Source: an uncultured Acidimicrobiaceae bacterium
Lineage (GTDB): Bacteria > Actinomycetota > Acidimicrobiia > Acidimicrobiales > MedAcidi-G1
Direction of reading: 5' to 3'
Length of the DNA: 9,889 nt
NCBI GenBank assembly: GCA_913054115.1
Contig: CAJXIS010000048.1
Coordinates: 1 to 9,889 of the forward strand
Position numbers and translations under genes: made by a program. This document shows positions 1 to 5,869 of the stretch, piece by piece; position 1 is the first letter of the stretch, and the number at the start of each line of letters is the position of its first letter. The notes beneath the pieces are model-generated. The model worked only from the letters and a program-made list of their open reading frames with translations, did no database searches and was not told where the DNA came from.

Positions 1-396
1 GCCGACGCCGACGACCCCAGGGCGGCCGCCCTCATCACCGCATGGGCGCACGGCCCCCGCCAGCACATCGGCAGGAACCCGACACCCGGCCTCTGGATGC
101 TGGGAGGTGTCACGGCGCTGCTCGAGACGAGTCCACCGGGGGTGCTCGCCACCGACCTCGCCGCCTGTGCCGCCTACGAGGGGGCGATCCCGGCCGCTGC
201 CTCCGTGACCTGTCCGGTCACCCTCGTCCTCGGCTCACAGGACCGCATGACACCCCGCAAGGCGGCACGGACGCTCGAAGATGCCTTCGCCACACCACCG
301 GTCGTCGTCGAGCTGCCGAACTCGGGACACATGCTCATGTTGGAAGAACCCGAGGCGGTCCGCCTGGCGATCCTCGCCCACCTGGCCGCCTGCTGA
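1..396 (+). CDS. Alpha/beta hydrolase, C-terminal part (5' end outside window)
   Basis: The reading frame is open from base 1 and ends with TGA at 394-396, giving 131 visible residues. Two late elements of the alpha/beta-hydrolase fold are present: a beta-strand ending in LVLGSQDRM, whose Asp (codon 81, bases 241-243) fits the catalytic acid, and NSGHML, whose His (codon 110, bases 328-330) fits the catalytic histidine. Their spacing of about 29 residues and the final helix (EEPEAVRLAILAHL) are typical of lipase/esterase/lactonase-like members of the family. The nucleophile elbow (GxSxG) must lie upstream of the window, so the substrate cannot be named. It converges with the acyl-CoA dehydrogenase gene 31 bp downstream. 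An ATG at 97 is open in the same frame, but it lies inside the fold and is not the start. Confidence 0.85.
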   Translation, partial: ADADDPRAAALITAWAHGPRQHIGRNPTPGLWMLGGVTALLETSPPGVLATDLAACAAYEGAIPAAASVTCPVTLVLGSQDRMTPRKAARTLEDAFATPPVVVELPNSGHMLMLEEPEAVRLAILAHLAAC

Positions 397-403
397 GGCG
401 GCC
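384..403. terminator. Hairpin spanning the hydrolase stop codon, between convergent genes
   Basis: A perfect 7-bp inverted repeat (GGCCGCC / GGCGGCC) flanks a 6-nt loop TGCTGA that contains the hydrolase stop codon. All stem pairs are G-C. It lies just before the convergent end of the acyl-CoA dehydrogenase gene, where a bidirectional terminator would be expected. There is no T-tract on either side, so it is at best a non-canonical intrinsic terminator. In a GC-rich genome a 7-bp stem may also occur by chance. Confidence 0.4.
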
Positions 404-427
404 CCGAAGCAGAGACCCGAACCGGGC

Positions 428-1675
428 TCAGTTCTGCGGGAGGTCCCGGAAGGGTGTGCCCTTGGCCGGACCCGGTTCCTTCGCAAGGCCGAGCACCCGC
501 TCGCCGATGATGTTGCGTTGGACCTGGTCGGTGCCTCCGTAGATGGACGGTGCCGGTGAGAAGAGCGTCATCTCCTGGACGATGCCCCCCGAGGAGCTGT
601 CGGTGCGGTCGAGCATGCCGTCGGCACCGTTGACGAGGTTGCCGACCTCGCGGCTCTGGCGCACCAACTCGCTCATGGCCAGCTTCGCCATGTTCCCCTC
701 GCCGCCGGTTCGCCCGGCTCCGGACCTGGCCCGCAACATGTTCCAACGGTTGACCTCGCCCAGGATGTGCAGTTGCATCATCGCCTGACGGACCACCGGA
801 TCTCCCAGCACGCCCCGGTGCTTGGCCAGGTCGACCAGCAGGTCGGTGGTGATGCCCCGGCCGCCGGAGCCGTCGGGTCCCCGGGGCGGCTTGTCGAGCA
901 GGTCGCCGACGCGGTTCTCGAGCCGTCCGGCCTTGGGGCCGCCGGACACGGCCACTGGCCGCTTGCCGCCGCCGCCGAGGCTGGCCCGTTCGACGGCGAG
1001 CGTGGTGTTGGCCACGGCCCAGCCGTTGCCGAGCCCGCCGATGACGTCGTCGTTCGACACCCGGGCCTCGTCGAGGAAGACCTCGTTGAACAGCGCATTG
1101 CCGGTCATCTCCCGCAGCGGCCGGACCTCGATGCCCGGCTGGTCCATGTCGATGGCGAAGTAGGTGATGCCCTGGTGCTTGGGCTGCTCGGGGTCGGTTC
1201 GGGCGATGAGCATCCCCTTGTCGGCGATCTGGCCGCCCGAGGTCCACACCTTCTGGCCGGTGACGATCCATTCGTCGCCGTCGCGCACTGCCCGGGCCTG
1301 CAGGCCGGCCAGGTCTGAGCCGGCACCCGGCTCGGAGAACAGCTGGCACCAGCCGACGGTGCCGTCGAGGATCGGCGCAACCAGCCGATCGACCTGGTCC
1401 TGGGTGCCGTGCATCGCGATGGTCGGTGCCGCCAGCATGTAGCCGAGGCCGACCGGTGGGCCCAGCACCCCGGCGTCGGCCATGGCGGCGTTGACGACGG
1501 ACATCTGTGCGCTGCCGTAGCCCCGGCCACCAGCGGCCTCGGGGAGGGCCGGGTGCGCCCAGCCGTCGGCGGCGAGACGGAGCCACCAGTCGCGGACCGT
1601 CAGGTCCGGGTCCCAGTTCTCGTCCAGCCAGTTGGAGATCTCTTCTCGGACCTGCTCCGCAGTGACGTCGCTCAT
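428..1675 (-). CDS. Acyl-CoA dehydrogenase family protein
   Basis: A 415-residue FAD-dependent acyl-CoA dehydrogenase, expected to introduce the alpha,beta double bond into an acyl-CoA and pass electrons to ETF. The middle beta-domain is canonical: WCQLFSEPGAGSDLAGL (about 109-125), VTGQKVWTSGG (138-148) and VRPLREMTGNALFNEVFLDEARV (184-206). The C-terminal helical domain ends with GGTDQVQRNIIGERVLGL (380-397). Where medium-chain enzymes carry the catalytic Glu of YEGT, this protein has Gly380. A Glu-Arg pair (E229-R230, in LAVERASLG) lies where isovaleryl-CoA dehydrogenase-type enzymes have their base. A Gly/Pro-rich insert (about 234-275) follows. ATG at 1675 is the only usable start: no in-frame ATG, GTG or TTG lies between it and the upstream stop at 1727-1729. 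There is no clear Shine-Dalgarno, so initiation may be weak or leaderless. The gene is divergent from proS. Substrate unknown. Confidence 0.93.
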   Translation of the reverse strand: MSDVTAEQVREEISNWLDENWDPDLTVRDWWLRLAADGWAHPALPEAAGGRGYGSAQMSVVNAAMADAGVLGPPVGLGYMLAAPTIAMHGTQDQVDRLVAPILDGTVGWCQLFSEPGAGSDLAGLQARAVRDGDEWIVTGQKVWTSGGQIADKGMLIARTDPEQPKHQGITYFAIDMDQPGIEVRPLREMTGNALFNEVFLDEARVSNDDVIGGLGNGWAVANTTLAVERASLGGGGKRPVAVSGGPKAGRLENRVGDLLDKPPRGPDGSGGRGITTDLLVDLAKHRGVLGDPVVRQAMMQLHILGEVNRWNMLRARSGAGRTGGEGNMAKLAMSELVRQSREVGNLVNGADGMLDRTDSSSGGIVQEMTLFSPAPSIYGGTDQVQRNIIGERVLGLAKEPGPAKGTPFRDLPQN

Positions 1676-1676
1676 G

Positions 1677-1689
1677 GCGACAGTGTCGC
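1677..1689. promoter_or_regulatory. Small inverted repeat just upstream of the acyl-CoA dehydrogenase start
   Basis: GCGAC-AGT-GTCGC is a perfect 5-bp inverted repeat with a 3-bp centre, ending 1 bp before the minus-strand ATG at 1675. Fatty-acid genes are often controlled by TetR-family repressors that bind short palindromes near the start, and this could be such a site. It is short, however, and no regulator gene is in the window. Chance is a serious alternative. Confidence 0.2.
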
Positions 1690-1727
1690 ACGGCCCCGTC
1701 TGCCGCGGCTCAGTGGGAGCCGATCGC

Positions 1728-1733
1728 TAGGGT
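1728..1733 (+). promoter_or_regulatory. Candidate -10 element for proS
   Basis: TAGGGT fits the actinobacterial TAnnnT -10 pattern and is 34 bp upstream of the proS GTG, implying a leader of roughly 25-30 nt. No convincing -35 is seen 16-18 bp upstream. It lies in the 91-bp divergent gap shared with the acyl-CoA dehydrogenase gene. Confidence 0.45.
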
Positions 1734-1752
1734 GGCGGATCCGTCCCCGACG

Positions 1753-1758
1753 AGGAGG
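1753..1758 (+). promoter_or_regulatory. proS: Ribosome binding site fixing the GTG start of proS
   Basis: AGGAGG, a full anti-Shine-Dalgarno match, sits 8 nt before GTG at 1767. It supports this GTG as the start of proS, giving an N-terminus (MRWSTLFIPT) typical of bacterial prolyl-tRNA synthetases. Confidence 0.8.
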
Positions 1759-1766
1759 AACGGCCG

Positions 1767-3482
1767 GTGCGCTGGTCGACACTGTTCATCCCGACACTGC
1801 GCGATGCCCCGGCCGACGCCGAGGCGGTCAGCCACCGCCTGCTGGTGCGTGGTGGCTTCATCCGCCAACTCCAGTCGGGCCACTACTCCATGCTGCCGCT
1901 GGGATGGCGCGTCCACCGCAAGGTCGCCGAGGTCATCCGGCAGGAGATGGACGCCATCGGCGCCCAGGAGGTGCTGCTGCCGGCCATGCACCCGGCGTCG
2001 ATCTGGCAGCAGTCAGGCCGCTGGGAGTCGATGGGCGACGAGATGTTCCGCCTGGTCGACCGCAAGGGCGCCGACATGGCCCTCGGGATGACCCACGAGG
2101 AGGTCATCGCCCTCGTCGGCCTCGAACTCGCCTCCTATCGGGACCTGCCACAGATGTGGTACCAGATCCAGACCAAGTTCCGCGACGAGCCCCGACCCAA
2201 GTCCGGCCTCCTGCGGGTCCGCGAGTTCGCCATGAAGGACTCGTACTCCATTGACATCGACGACGCCGGTCTCGATCGGTCGTTCGACCTCCACCACCAC
2301 GCCTACACGCGGATCTTCTCCCGACTCGGCCTCGACGCCCTGCCGGTCGAGGCCTCGTCGGGGGCGATGGGCGGCAGCGCATCGGTCGAGTTCATGGTCG
2401 AGTCGCCTGCCGGCGAAGACGACGTGGCCCGCTGCGCCGGCTGTGGCTACGCCGCCAACGTGGAGCGTGCTTCAGCGGCCACCAGGCCGGTCGAGAACCG
2501 ACCCGGTCGCGACGCCCCGGAACGCTTCCCCACCCCGGACATCCGCACGATCGCCGCCCTCGCCGAAGCCGGGCACCCGCCTGAGCATCAGGTCAAGACG
2601 CTCGTCTACGAGGCCGACGGCAACCTCGTGCTCATCCTGCTACGCGGCGACCACCCCTTCCTCGAACAGAAGTTCACCGACGCCACCGGAGCAGGGAACC
2701 TGTGCCCCGCCGAGGCCGACCGCATCCGCGACGCCCTCGGGGCATCGCCCGGAAGCCTCGGGGCGGTCGGCGTCGACCACCTCACCATCTACGCCGACCT
2801 CGCCCTCGAGGGCCGCTCGGGCATGACCACGGGCGCCAACGCCGACGACGTCCACCTCGACGGCGTCGACGTCGAACGGGACATCGCCGTCGACCACTGG
2901 CTGGACCTCCGCGGGATCCTCGACGGCGAACCCTGCAGCGCCTGTGGCGAACCCCTCGAGGTCGTCCGCTGCATCGAGGCCGGACACATCTTCAAGCTCG
3001 GACGCAGGTACGCCGAGGCGATGGGCATGTCGGTCCTCGACGCCGACGGACAGTCCCGCACGCCGACCATGGGCTCCTACGGCATCGGCGTCGGCCGGGC
3101 CATGGCTGCGGTCGCCGAGGTGCACCACGACGACGACGGGCTCATCTGGCCGGTCGCCATCGCCCCCTACGAGGTCGTCCTGACGGTGGTCAAGGCCGAC
3201 CACGAGCCCTCGATGGAACTCGCAGGCCGTTGGCACGACGAACTCACGGCAGCGGGCATCGACGTCCTCCTCGACGACCGCGACGCCCGCCCCGGCGTGA
3301 AGTTCGCCGACGCCGAACTCATCGGCATTCCCCTGCGCGTCACGATCGGTCCGAGGGGCCTCGACCAGGGAAGCGTCGAGTTCACCCGTCGCTCGACCGG
3401 CGACAAGGACGACATCGCCATCGACGACCTGACCCGGACGGTGGTCGACGCTGTGGCCGCCGGACACCGGCTCGGCACCTGA
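1767..3482 (+). CDS. proS: Prolyl-tRNA synthetase, bacterial type with editing domain
   Basis: A class II aminoacyl-tRNA synthetase that charges tRNA-Pro with proline in the cytoplasm. At 571 residues it has the usual length of the bacterial form with an inserted editing domain. Motif 1 lies near 55-85 (ends in ASIWQQSGRW), motif 2 near 139-160 (FRDEPRPKSGLLRVREFAMKDSY) and motif 3 near 436-451 (GSYGIGVGRAMAAVAE). The YbaK-like insertion domain spans about 240-385. K277 in HQVKTLV matches the lysine needed to clear Ala-tRNA-Pro in E. coli (K279). The C-terminal anticodon-binding domain runs from about 465 to the end. Two CxxC pairs, C223/C226 and C390/C393, bracket the insertion and could bind zinc, as seen in many bacterial homologues. 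In the GGSxSHEF block the His is replaced by Val (GGSASVEF). The start is supported by AGGAGG 8 nt upstream. Confidence 0.98.
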   Translation: MRWSTLFIPTLRDAPADAEAVSHRLLVRGGFIRQLQSGHYSMLPLGWRVHRKVAEVIRQEMDAIGAQEVLLPAMHPASIWQQSGRWESMGDEMFRLVDRKGADMALGMTHEEVIALVGLELASYRDLPQMWYQIQTKFRDEPRPKSGLLRVREFAMKDSYSIDIDDAGLDRSFDLHHHAYTRIFSRLGLDALPVEASSGAMGGSASVEFMVESPAGEDDVARCAGCGYAANVERASAATRPVENRPGRDAPERFPTPDIRTIAALAEAGHPPEHQVKTLVYEADGNLVLILLRGDHPFLEQKFTDATGAGNLCPAEADRIRDALGASPGSLGAVGVDHLTIYADLALEGRSGMTTGANADDVHLDGVDVERDIAVDHWLDLRGILDGEPCSACGEPLEVVRCIEAGHIFKLGRRYAEAMGMSVLDADGQSRTPTMGSYGIGVGRAMAAVAEVHHDDDGLIWPVAIAPYEVVLTVVKADHEPSMELAGRWHDELTAAGIDVLLDDRDARPGVKFADAELIGIPLRVTIGPRGLDQGSVEFTRRSTGDKDDIAIDDLTRTVVDAVAAGHRLGT

Positions 3483-3508
3483 ATCGCCCGCGGCATCCCC
3501 GCCAGCGT

Positions 3509-3514
3509 TAGATT
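3509..3514 (+). promoter_or_regulatory. Weak candidate -10 element for the small gene after proS
   Basis: TAGATT in the 71-bp gap after proS fits TAnnnT, and its AT-richness stands out against the GC-rich surroundings. It lies about 40 bp before the ATG at 3554. No good -35 is visible. Confidence 0.3.
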
Positions 3515-3553
3515 TCCCCCGTCCACCCATCGACGAACCGCTCCCCGAGACCC

Positions 3554-3934
3554 ATGCCACGAACCATCGATCGCAGCCGGCCCATCAAGCGCTTCACCAA
3601 GGTCGTCGCGGCCGTCGACCTTCCGGGTGTGCCGGAGGGAACGGGCGGAAAGGTCCGGGTGGCCAACGGCATCTCCTGGTACCGCTACTGGGTGACGTTC
3701 GACAACGGCGTCGACCTCGGGGGGGTCAGCCACGACCAGTTGGCGCAGCGACGCGACTGGCCACAGTTCCGCATCGACCGCGACCGGGCTGCTCTCCAGA
3801 CCGACGTGGCCGACGACGGCAACGGTGACGCCACCGACGAGGGTGGCGACGACGCCGATGCGGGCAACCGGTTCGGCATCCCCGAGCACCTGATCGAGCG
3901 CAGCCGCCTGGCCCGCCAGCGCCTCGGGGCCTGA
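3554..3934 (+). CDS. Hypothetical protein with probable SH3/KOW-like N-terminus
   Basis: A 126-residue protein I cannot assign to a named family. Three segments are visible. Residues about 12-66 form a compact beta-rich stretch with a conserved-looking core: VDLPGVPEGTGGKV, then WYRYWVTFDNGVDLGGVSHDQL. The pattern of a Gly-rich turn, a basic/aromatic strand and FDNG resembles small SH3-like or KOW-like barrels. Residues about 84-104 are a low-complexity Asp/Gly linker. Residues about 107-126 (FGIPEHLIERSRLARQRLG) form a basic amphipathic helix. There is no signal peptide or membrane segment, so it is probably cytoplasmic. Coding is supported by codon-position GC bias, the clean fit between proS and carD, and domain-like segmentation. 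No strong Shine-Dalgarno precedes ATG 3554, so the start is only moderately certain. Lying between a translation gene and a transcription-factor gene suggests a nucleic-acid or RNA-polymerase-related role, but that is inference. Confidence 0.75.
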   Translation: MPRTIDRSRPIKRFTKVVAAVDLPGVPEGTGGKVRVANGISWYRYWVTFDNGVDLGGVSHDQLAQRRDWPQFRIDRDRAALQTDVADDGNGDATDEGGDDADAGNRFGIPEHLIERSRLARQRLGA

Positions 3935-3963
3935 CTTCTCGACCGACGCAGGCCTCAGTCCGG

Positions 3964-3969
3964 TATCCT
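3964..3969 (+). promoter_or_regulatory. carD: Candidate -10 element for carD
   Basis: TATCCT matches TAnnnT and is close to the consensus TATAAT. It lies 53 bp upstream of the carD GTG, so transcription would start near 3976. A loose -35-like TCGACC is at 3939-3944, with a 19-bp spacer. The CT-rich stretch between -10 and start is non-coding. Confidence 0.5.
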
Positions 3970-4009
3970 CAGACGTCCCCCTCTCCCCCTCCGAAGTCGA
4001 ATCTGCCCC

Positions 4010-4018
4010 CAGGGAGGC
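4010..4018 (+). promoter_or_regulatory. carD: Ribosome binding site of carD
   Basis: CAGGGAGGC contains a strong Shine-Dalgarno core (GGGAGG) and ends 4 nt before GTG 4023. It supports the GTG start, which yields an N-terminus collinear with M. tuberculosis CarD. The same 9-mer at the same distance precedes the next gene. Confidence 0.75.
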
Positions 4019-4022
4019 TCCT

Positions 4023-4502
4023 GTGTCCTTCAAGCCCGGCGACAAGGTCGTGTACCCGCACCACGGTGCCGCCGTCATCGAGAGGAAGGAGAAGCGCGTC
4101 GCCTTCGGCGAAAAGCGCGACTACCTCGTCCTCCGGATGGCGCATGGCGAGATGACCCTCTCGGTCCCCGTGGACATGGCCGAGGAGGTCGGCATGCGCT
4201 GGCCCATCGCCAAGGCCGACGTCGAAGACCTCTTCGAGGTGCTCCGCAAGCGCGATGTGCGTGAGCCGGCGAACTGGTCACGGCGGTTCAAGAACCATCA
4301 GGAGAAGCTCAAGAGCGGCGACGTCTACCAGGTCGCCGAGGTGGTGCGGAACCTCGCACTCCGGGAGGCCGCCAAGGGCCTGTCCACCGGCGAGAAGACC
4401 CTCTACACCAAGGCCCACAGCGTCCTCGTGTCCGAACTCGCCTTCGCCCTCAACATCTCCGAGGACAAGGCAGCCGACAAGGTGGCAGACGCCCTCATCT
4501 GA
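4023..4502 (+). CDS. carD: CarD-family RNA polymerase-binding transcription factor
   Basis: A 159-residue protein collinear with M. tuberculosis CarD (162 residues) from the first residues (FKPGDKVVYPHHGAA) onward. In the known family it binds the RNA polymerase beta subunit through an N-terminal Tudor-like domain (about 1-55 here) and stabilises the open promoter complex through a C-terminal helical DNA-binding domain (about 60-159). W85 in NWSRRFK is at the same position as the mycobacterial Trp that wedges into the DNA at the upstream edge of the bubble. The basic patch R87, R88, K90 is kept. R25, a polymerase-contact residue in M. tuberculosis, is present, but the second one, R47, is Ser here. 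The start is GTG with a strong RBS. In many actinobacteria carD is followed by ispD/ispF; here a universal stress protein gene follows. Confidence 0.96.
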   Translation: MSFKPGDKVVYPHHGAAVIERKEKRVAFGEKRDYLVLRMAHGEMTLSVPVDMAEEVGMRWPIAKADVEDLFEVLRKRDVREPANWSRRFKNHQEKLKSGDVYQVAEVVRNLALREAAKGLSTGEKTLYTKAHSVLVSELAFALNISEDKAADKVADALI

Positions 4503-4552
4503 TCCTGTGGGCCGCGCCAGCACACTCACCTGATCTCCGGGGTCGACTCGGG

Positions 4553-4558
4553 TACCAT
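4553..4558 (+). promoter_or_regulatory. Candidate -10 element for the universal stress protein gene
   Basis: TACCAT fits TAnnnT, 53 bp before the GTG at 4611, inside the 108-bp gap after carD. A TATCGAT at 4581-4587 is an alternative closer to the start. No clear -35 accompanies either, so the call is tentative. Either would make the gene independent of carD transcription. Confidence 0.35.
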
Positions 4559-4597
4559 CGCCGGAGACATCCTCGACGGATATCGATTTTCAGGCAG

Positions 4598-4606
4598 CAG
4601 GGAGGC
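4598..4606 (+). promoter_or_regulatory. Ribosome binding site of the universal stress protein gene
   Basis: CAGGGAGGC ends 4 nt before GTG 4611, identical in sequence and spacing to the carD site. It supports the GTG start and the N-terminus MAERRIVVGIEGS. Confidence 0.75.
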
Positions 4607-4610
4607 ACTC

Positions 4611-5090
4611 GTGGCAGAGCGACGCATCGTCGTCGGGATCGAGGGGTCCGGGTATGCCCGGGCCGCCCTCATCTGGGCCCTCGAGGAGGCAGCGTTTCGC
4701 GGTGCCGTGGTCGAGGCCGTCACGGCGTACTCCCCCACCTACGTGCCGGCCGCCCCCGACCTCGGCTACGTACCACTCGACTCCTTCGACCTGGTCACCG
4801 AGGTCGAGCGCATGCAGGGTGACGTCATCGACTCGGCGGTCGCGGCCGCCGGCGATCCCGACGTCGAGATCCGCCGGACCCTCGTCAAGGGACGGGCCGC
4901 CGACACCCTGATGCGGGTCGCCGAGGGTGCGGACATGCTCGTGGTCGGCAACCGGGGGCGGGGCGGATTCGTCGGCCTCCGGCTGGGCTCCGTCAGCCAG
5001 GCCATCGCCCACCACAGCCCGTGCCCCCTGGTGATCGTCCGCACCGGCCTCGCCGACGACGTCGCCACCGACACCGCTGACGACGCCTGA
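4611..5090 (+). CDS. Universal stress protein (UspA family), ATP-binding type
   Basis: A single-domain 159-residue Usp protein, the usual length. The first strand is RRIVVGIEGS (4-13), followed by a helix carrying the family's ALxWAxEEAxxRGA pattern (19-32). The nucleotide-binding motif G-2X-G-9X-G-S is complete: G113, G116, G126, S127 in VVGNRGRGGFVGLRLGS. This marks it as an ATP-binding member rather than the E. coli UspA type, which lacks the motif. The strand after it ends with HHSPCPLVIVRTG (134-146), also typical, and the last 12 residues are an acidic tail. The usual Asp of the VDGS motif is Glu (IEGS). Such proteins act in the cytoplasm as dimers in stress, dormancy or energy responses; the specific role here is not visible. 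Its own promoter is plausible in the preceding gap. Confidence 0.95.
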   Translation: MAERRIVVGIEGSGYARAALIWALEEAAFRGAVVEAVTAYSPTYVPAAPDLGYVPLDSFDLVTEVERMQGDVIDSAVAAAGDPDVEIRRTLVKGRAADTLMRVAEGADMLVVGNRGRGGFVGLRLGSVSQAIAHHSPCPLVIVRTGLADDVATDTADDA

Positions 5091-5139
5091 CAGAAAACCT
5101 TCCCTCAAGGCTCGCACGCGCTACGAATCTGCGCGAACC

Positions 5140-5145
5140 TACGGT
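5140..5145 (+). promoter_or_regulatory. Candidate -10 element for the alkyltransferase gene
   Basis: TACGGT fits TAnnnT and is 41 bp before ATG 5187. A second AT-containing match, TACGAAT, is at 5122-5128. Neither has a clear -35. The first would place the start of transcription next to the inverted repeat at 5150-5165. Confidence 0.35.
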
Positions 5146-5149
5146 CAGA

Positions 5150-5165
5150 CCGGCGGACCCGCCGG
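5150..5165. promoter_or_regulatory. Perfect inverted repeat in the leader of the alkyltransferase gene
   Basis: CCGGCG-GACC-CGCCGG is a 6-bp all-G/C perfect inverted repeat with a 4-nt centre, ending 9 bp before the Shine-Dalgarno stretch. In DNA it could be an operator overlapping the transcription start. In RNA it would be a stable tetraloop hairpin close to the ribosome binding site. The sequence shows only the symmetry. Confidence 0.35.
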
Positions 5166-5186
5166 AGAGCAACCGAAGGGGGACAC

Positions 5187-5768
5187 ATGAGCCAGACCTT
5201 GGAGGCCACCGAAGCAGGCGAAGGCGAAGGGGGCGGTTCAGGGGCACTGTCCGAAGCGGTCGATGAGATCGCTCAGGTCGCGGGGCCGGTCGGCGGGTTG
5301 TGGATAGCCCACAACGAGCGCGGCATCTGTGGCAGTGCCTTCGCCAACCTGATCACCTTCGCCCGGTTCCGAGAAGAACTCCACGACCGGACCGGACGAC
5401 CCGCTGCCCGAAGCGATGCCCTTCCGGACGACCTCTACGACGCCGTCGAGCGTGCGTTCGCCACCGGTCGCCGCGACGAGTTGACCTTTGACTTCGAGGG
5501 CGCCACACCGTTCCAGCAGTCGGTCTGGGAGGCATGCCTCGCAGTTCCGCCCGGCGAGACCCGCACCTACTCCGAGATCGCCAAGGTGGTCCATCGGCCG
5601 AACGCCGTCCGGGCGGTCGGCACGGCGCTCGGCAGCAATCCGATCCCGGTGCTGGTTCCCTGTCACCGGGTCCTGCGGACCGACGGCAGCCTGGGTGGCT
5701 ACGCCTTCGGTGAACTGGTCAAGCAGAAGTTGCTCGACCGCGAGGCCGAGAGGGCCGCTGCCGCCTGA
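5187..5768 (+). CDS. ogt: Methylated-DNA--[protein]-cysteine S-methyltransferase (O6-alkylguanine repair)
   Basis: A 193-residue suicide repair protein that takes the alkyl group from O6-alkylguanine in DNA onto its own cysteine. The active-site motif is PCHRV at 158-162, with C159 as acceptor. R142 in NAVRAVGTALGSNP (139-152) fits the Arg finger that flips out the base. GGYAFG (170-175) forms the substrate loop. TPFQQSVWEACLAVPPGETRTYSEIA (107-132) is the canonical start of the DNA-binding domain. The N-terminal alpha/beta domain (about 36-100) resembles Ogt and the C-terminal half of Ada. There is no Ada N-terminal methylphosphotriester domain and no AraC domain. The first ~30 residues are a Glu/Gly-rich extension. 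GAAGGGGGA (5175-5183) lies just ahead of ATG 5187 and supports that start. Confidence 0.96.
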   Translation: MSQTLEATEAGEGEGGGSGALSEAVDEIAQVAGPVGGLWIAHNERGICGSAFANLITFARFREELHDRTGRPAARSDALPDDLYDAVERAFATGRRDELTFDFEGATPFQQSVWEACLAVPPGETRTYSEIAKVVHRPNAVRAVGTALGSNPIPVLVPCHRVLRTDGSLGGYAFGELVKQKLLDREAERAAAA

Positions 5769-5785
5769 ACCGGCCCTGAACCGGC
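5764..5785 (+). repeat. Perfect tandem 11-bp duplication at the alkyltransferase stop codon
   Basis: CCTGAACCGGC occurs twice head to tail (5764-5774 and 5775-5785). The first copy contains the TGA stop (5766-5768) and the second repeats it in a different frame. It has the look of a small slippage duplication at the gene's 3' end. Each unit also holds CCGG, but no long hairpin with a T-tract results, so a terminator role is not supported. Confidence 0.85.
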
Positions 5786-5869
5786 TCCGACGAGGCAGAC
5801 GGTCACCGACTGCGGTAGACCCGCGCACACCGACGACGCCCATCCGGGGCGAGAGGAGACAGTGCGCCG

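Noticed and set aside
174..1691. A 505-codon open frame on the minus strand
   Set aside because: It overlaps the acyl-CoA dehydrogenase in another frame, is extremely Arg/Pro/Gly-rich and shows no domain.
2640..3560. A 306-codon minus-strand frame opposite proS
   Set aside because: It is antisense to the conserved second half of proS, and its composition (Val/Asp/Gly-rich) mirrors the codon bias of the real gene.
5098..5110. CCTT/AAGG symmetry after the universal stress protein gene
   Set aside because: A 4-bp weak stem without a T-tract is not enough for a terminator.
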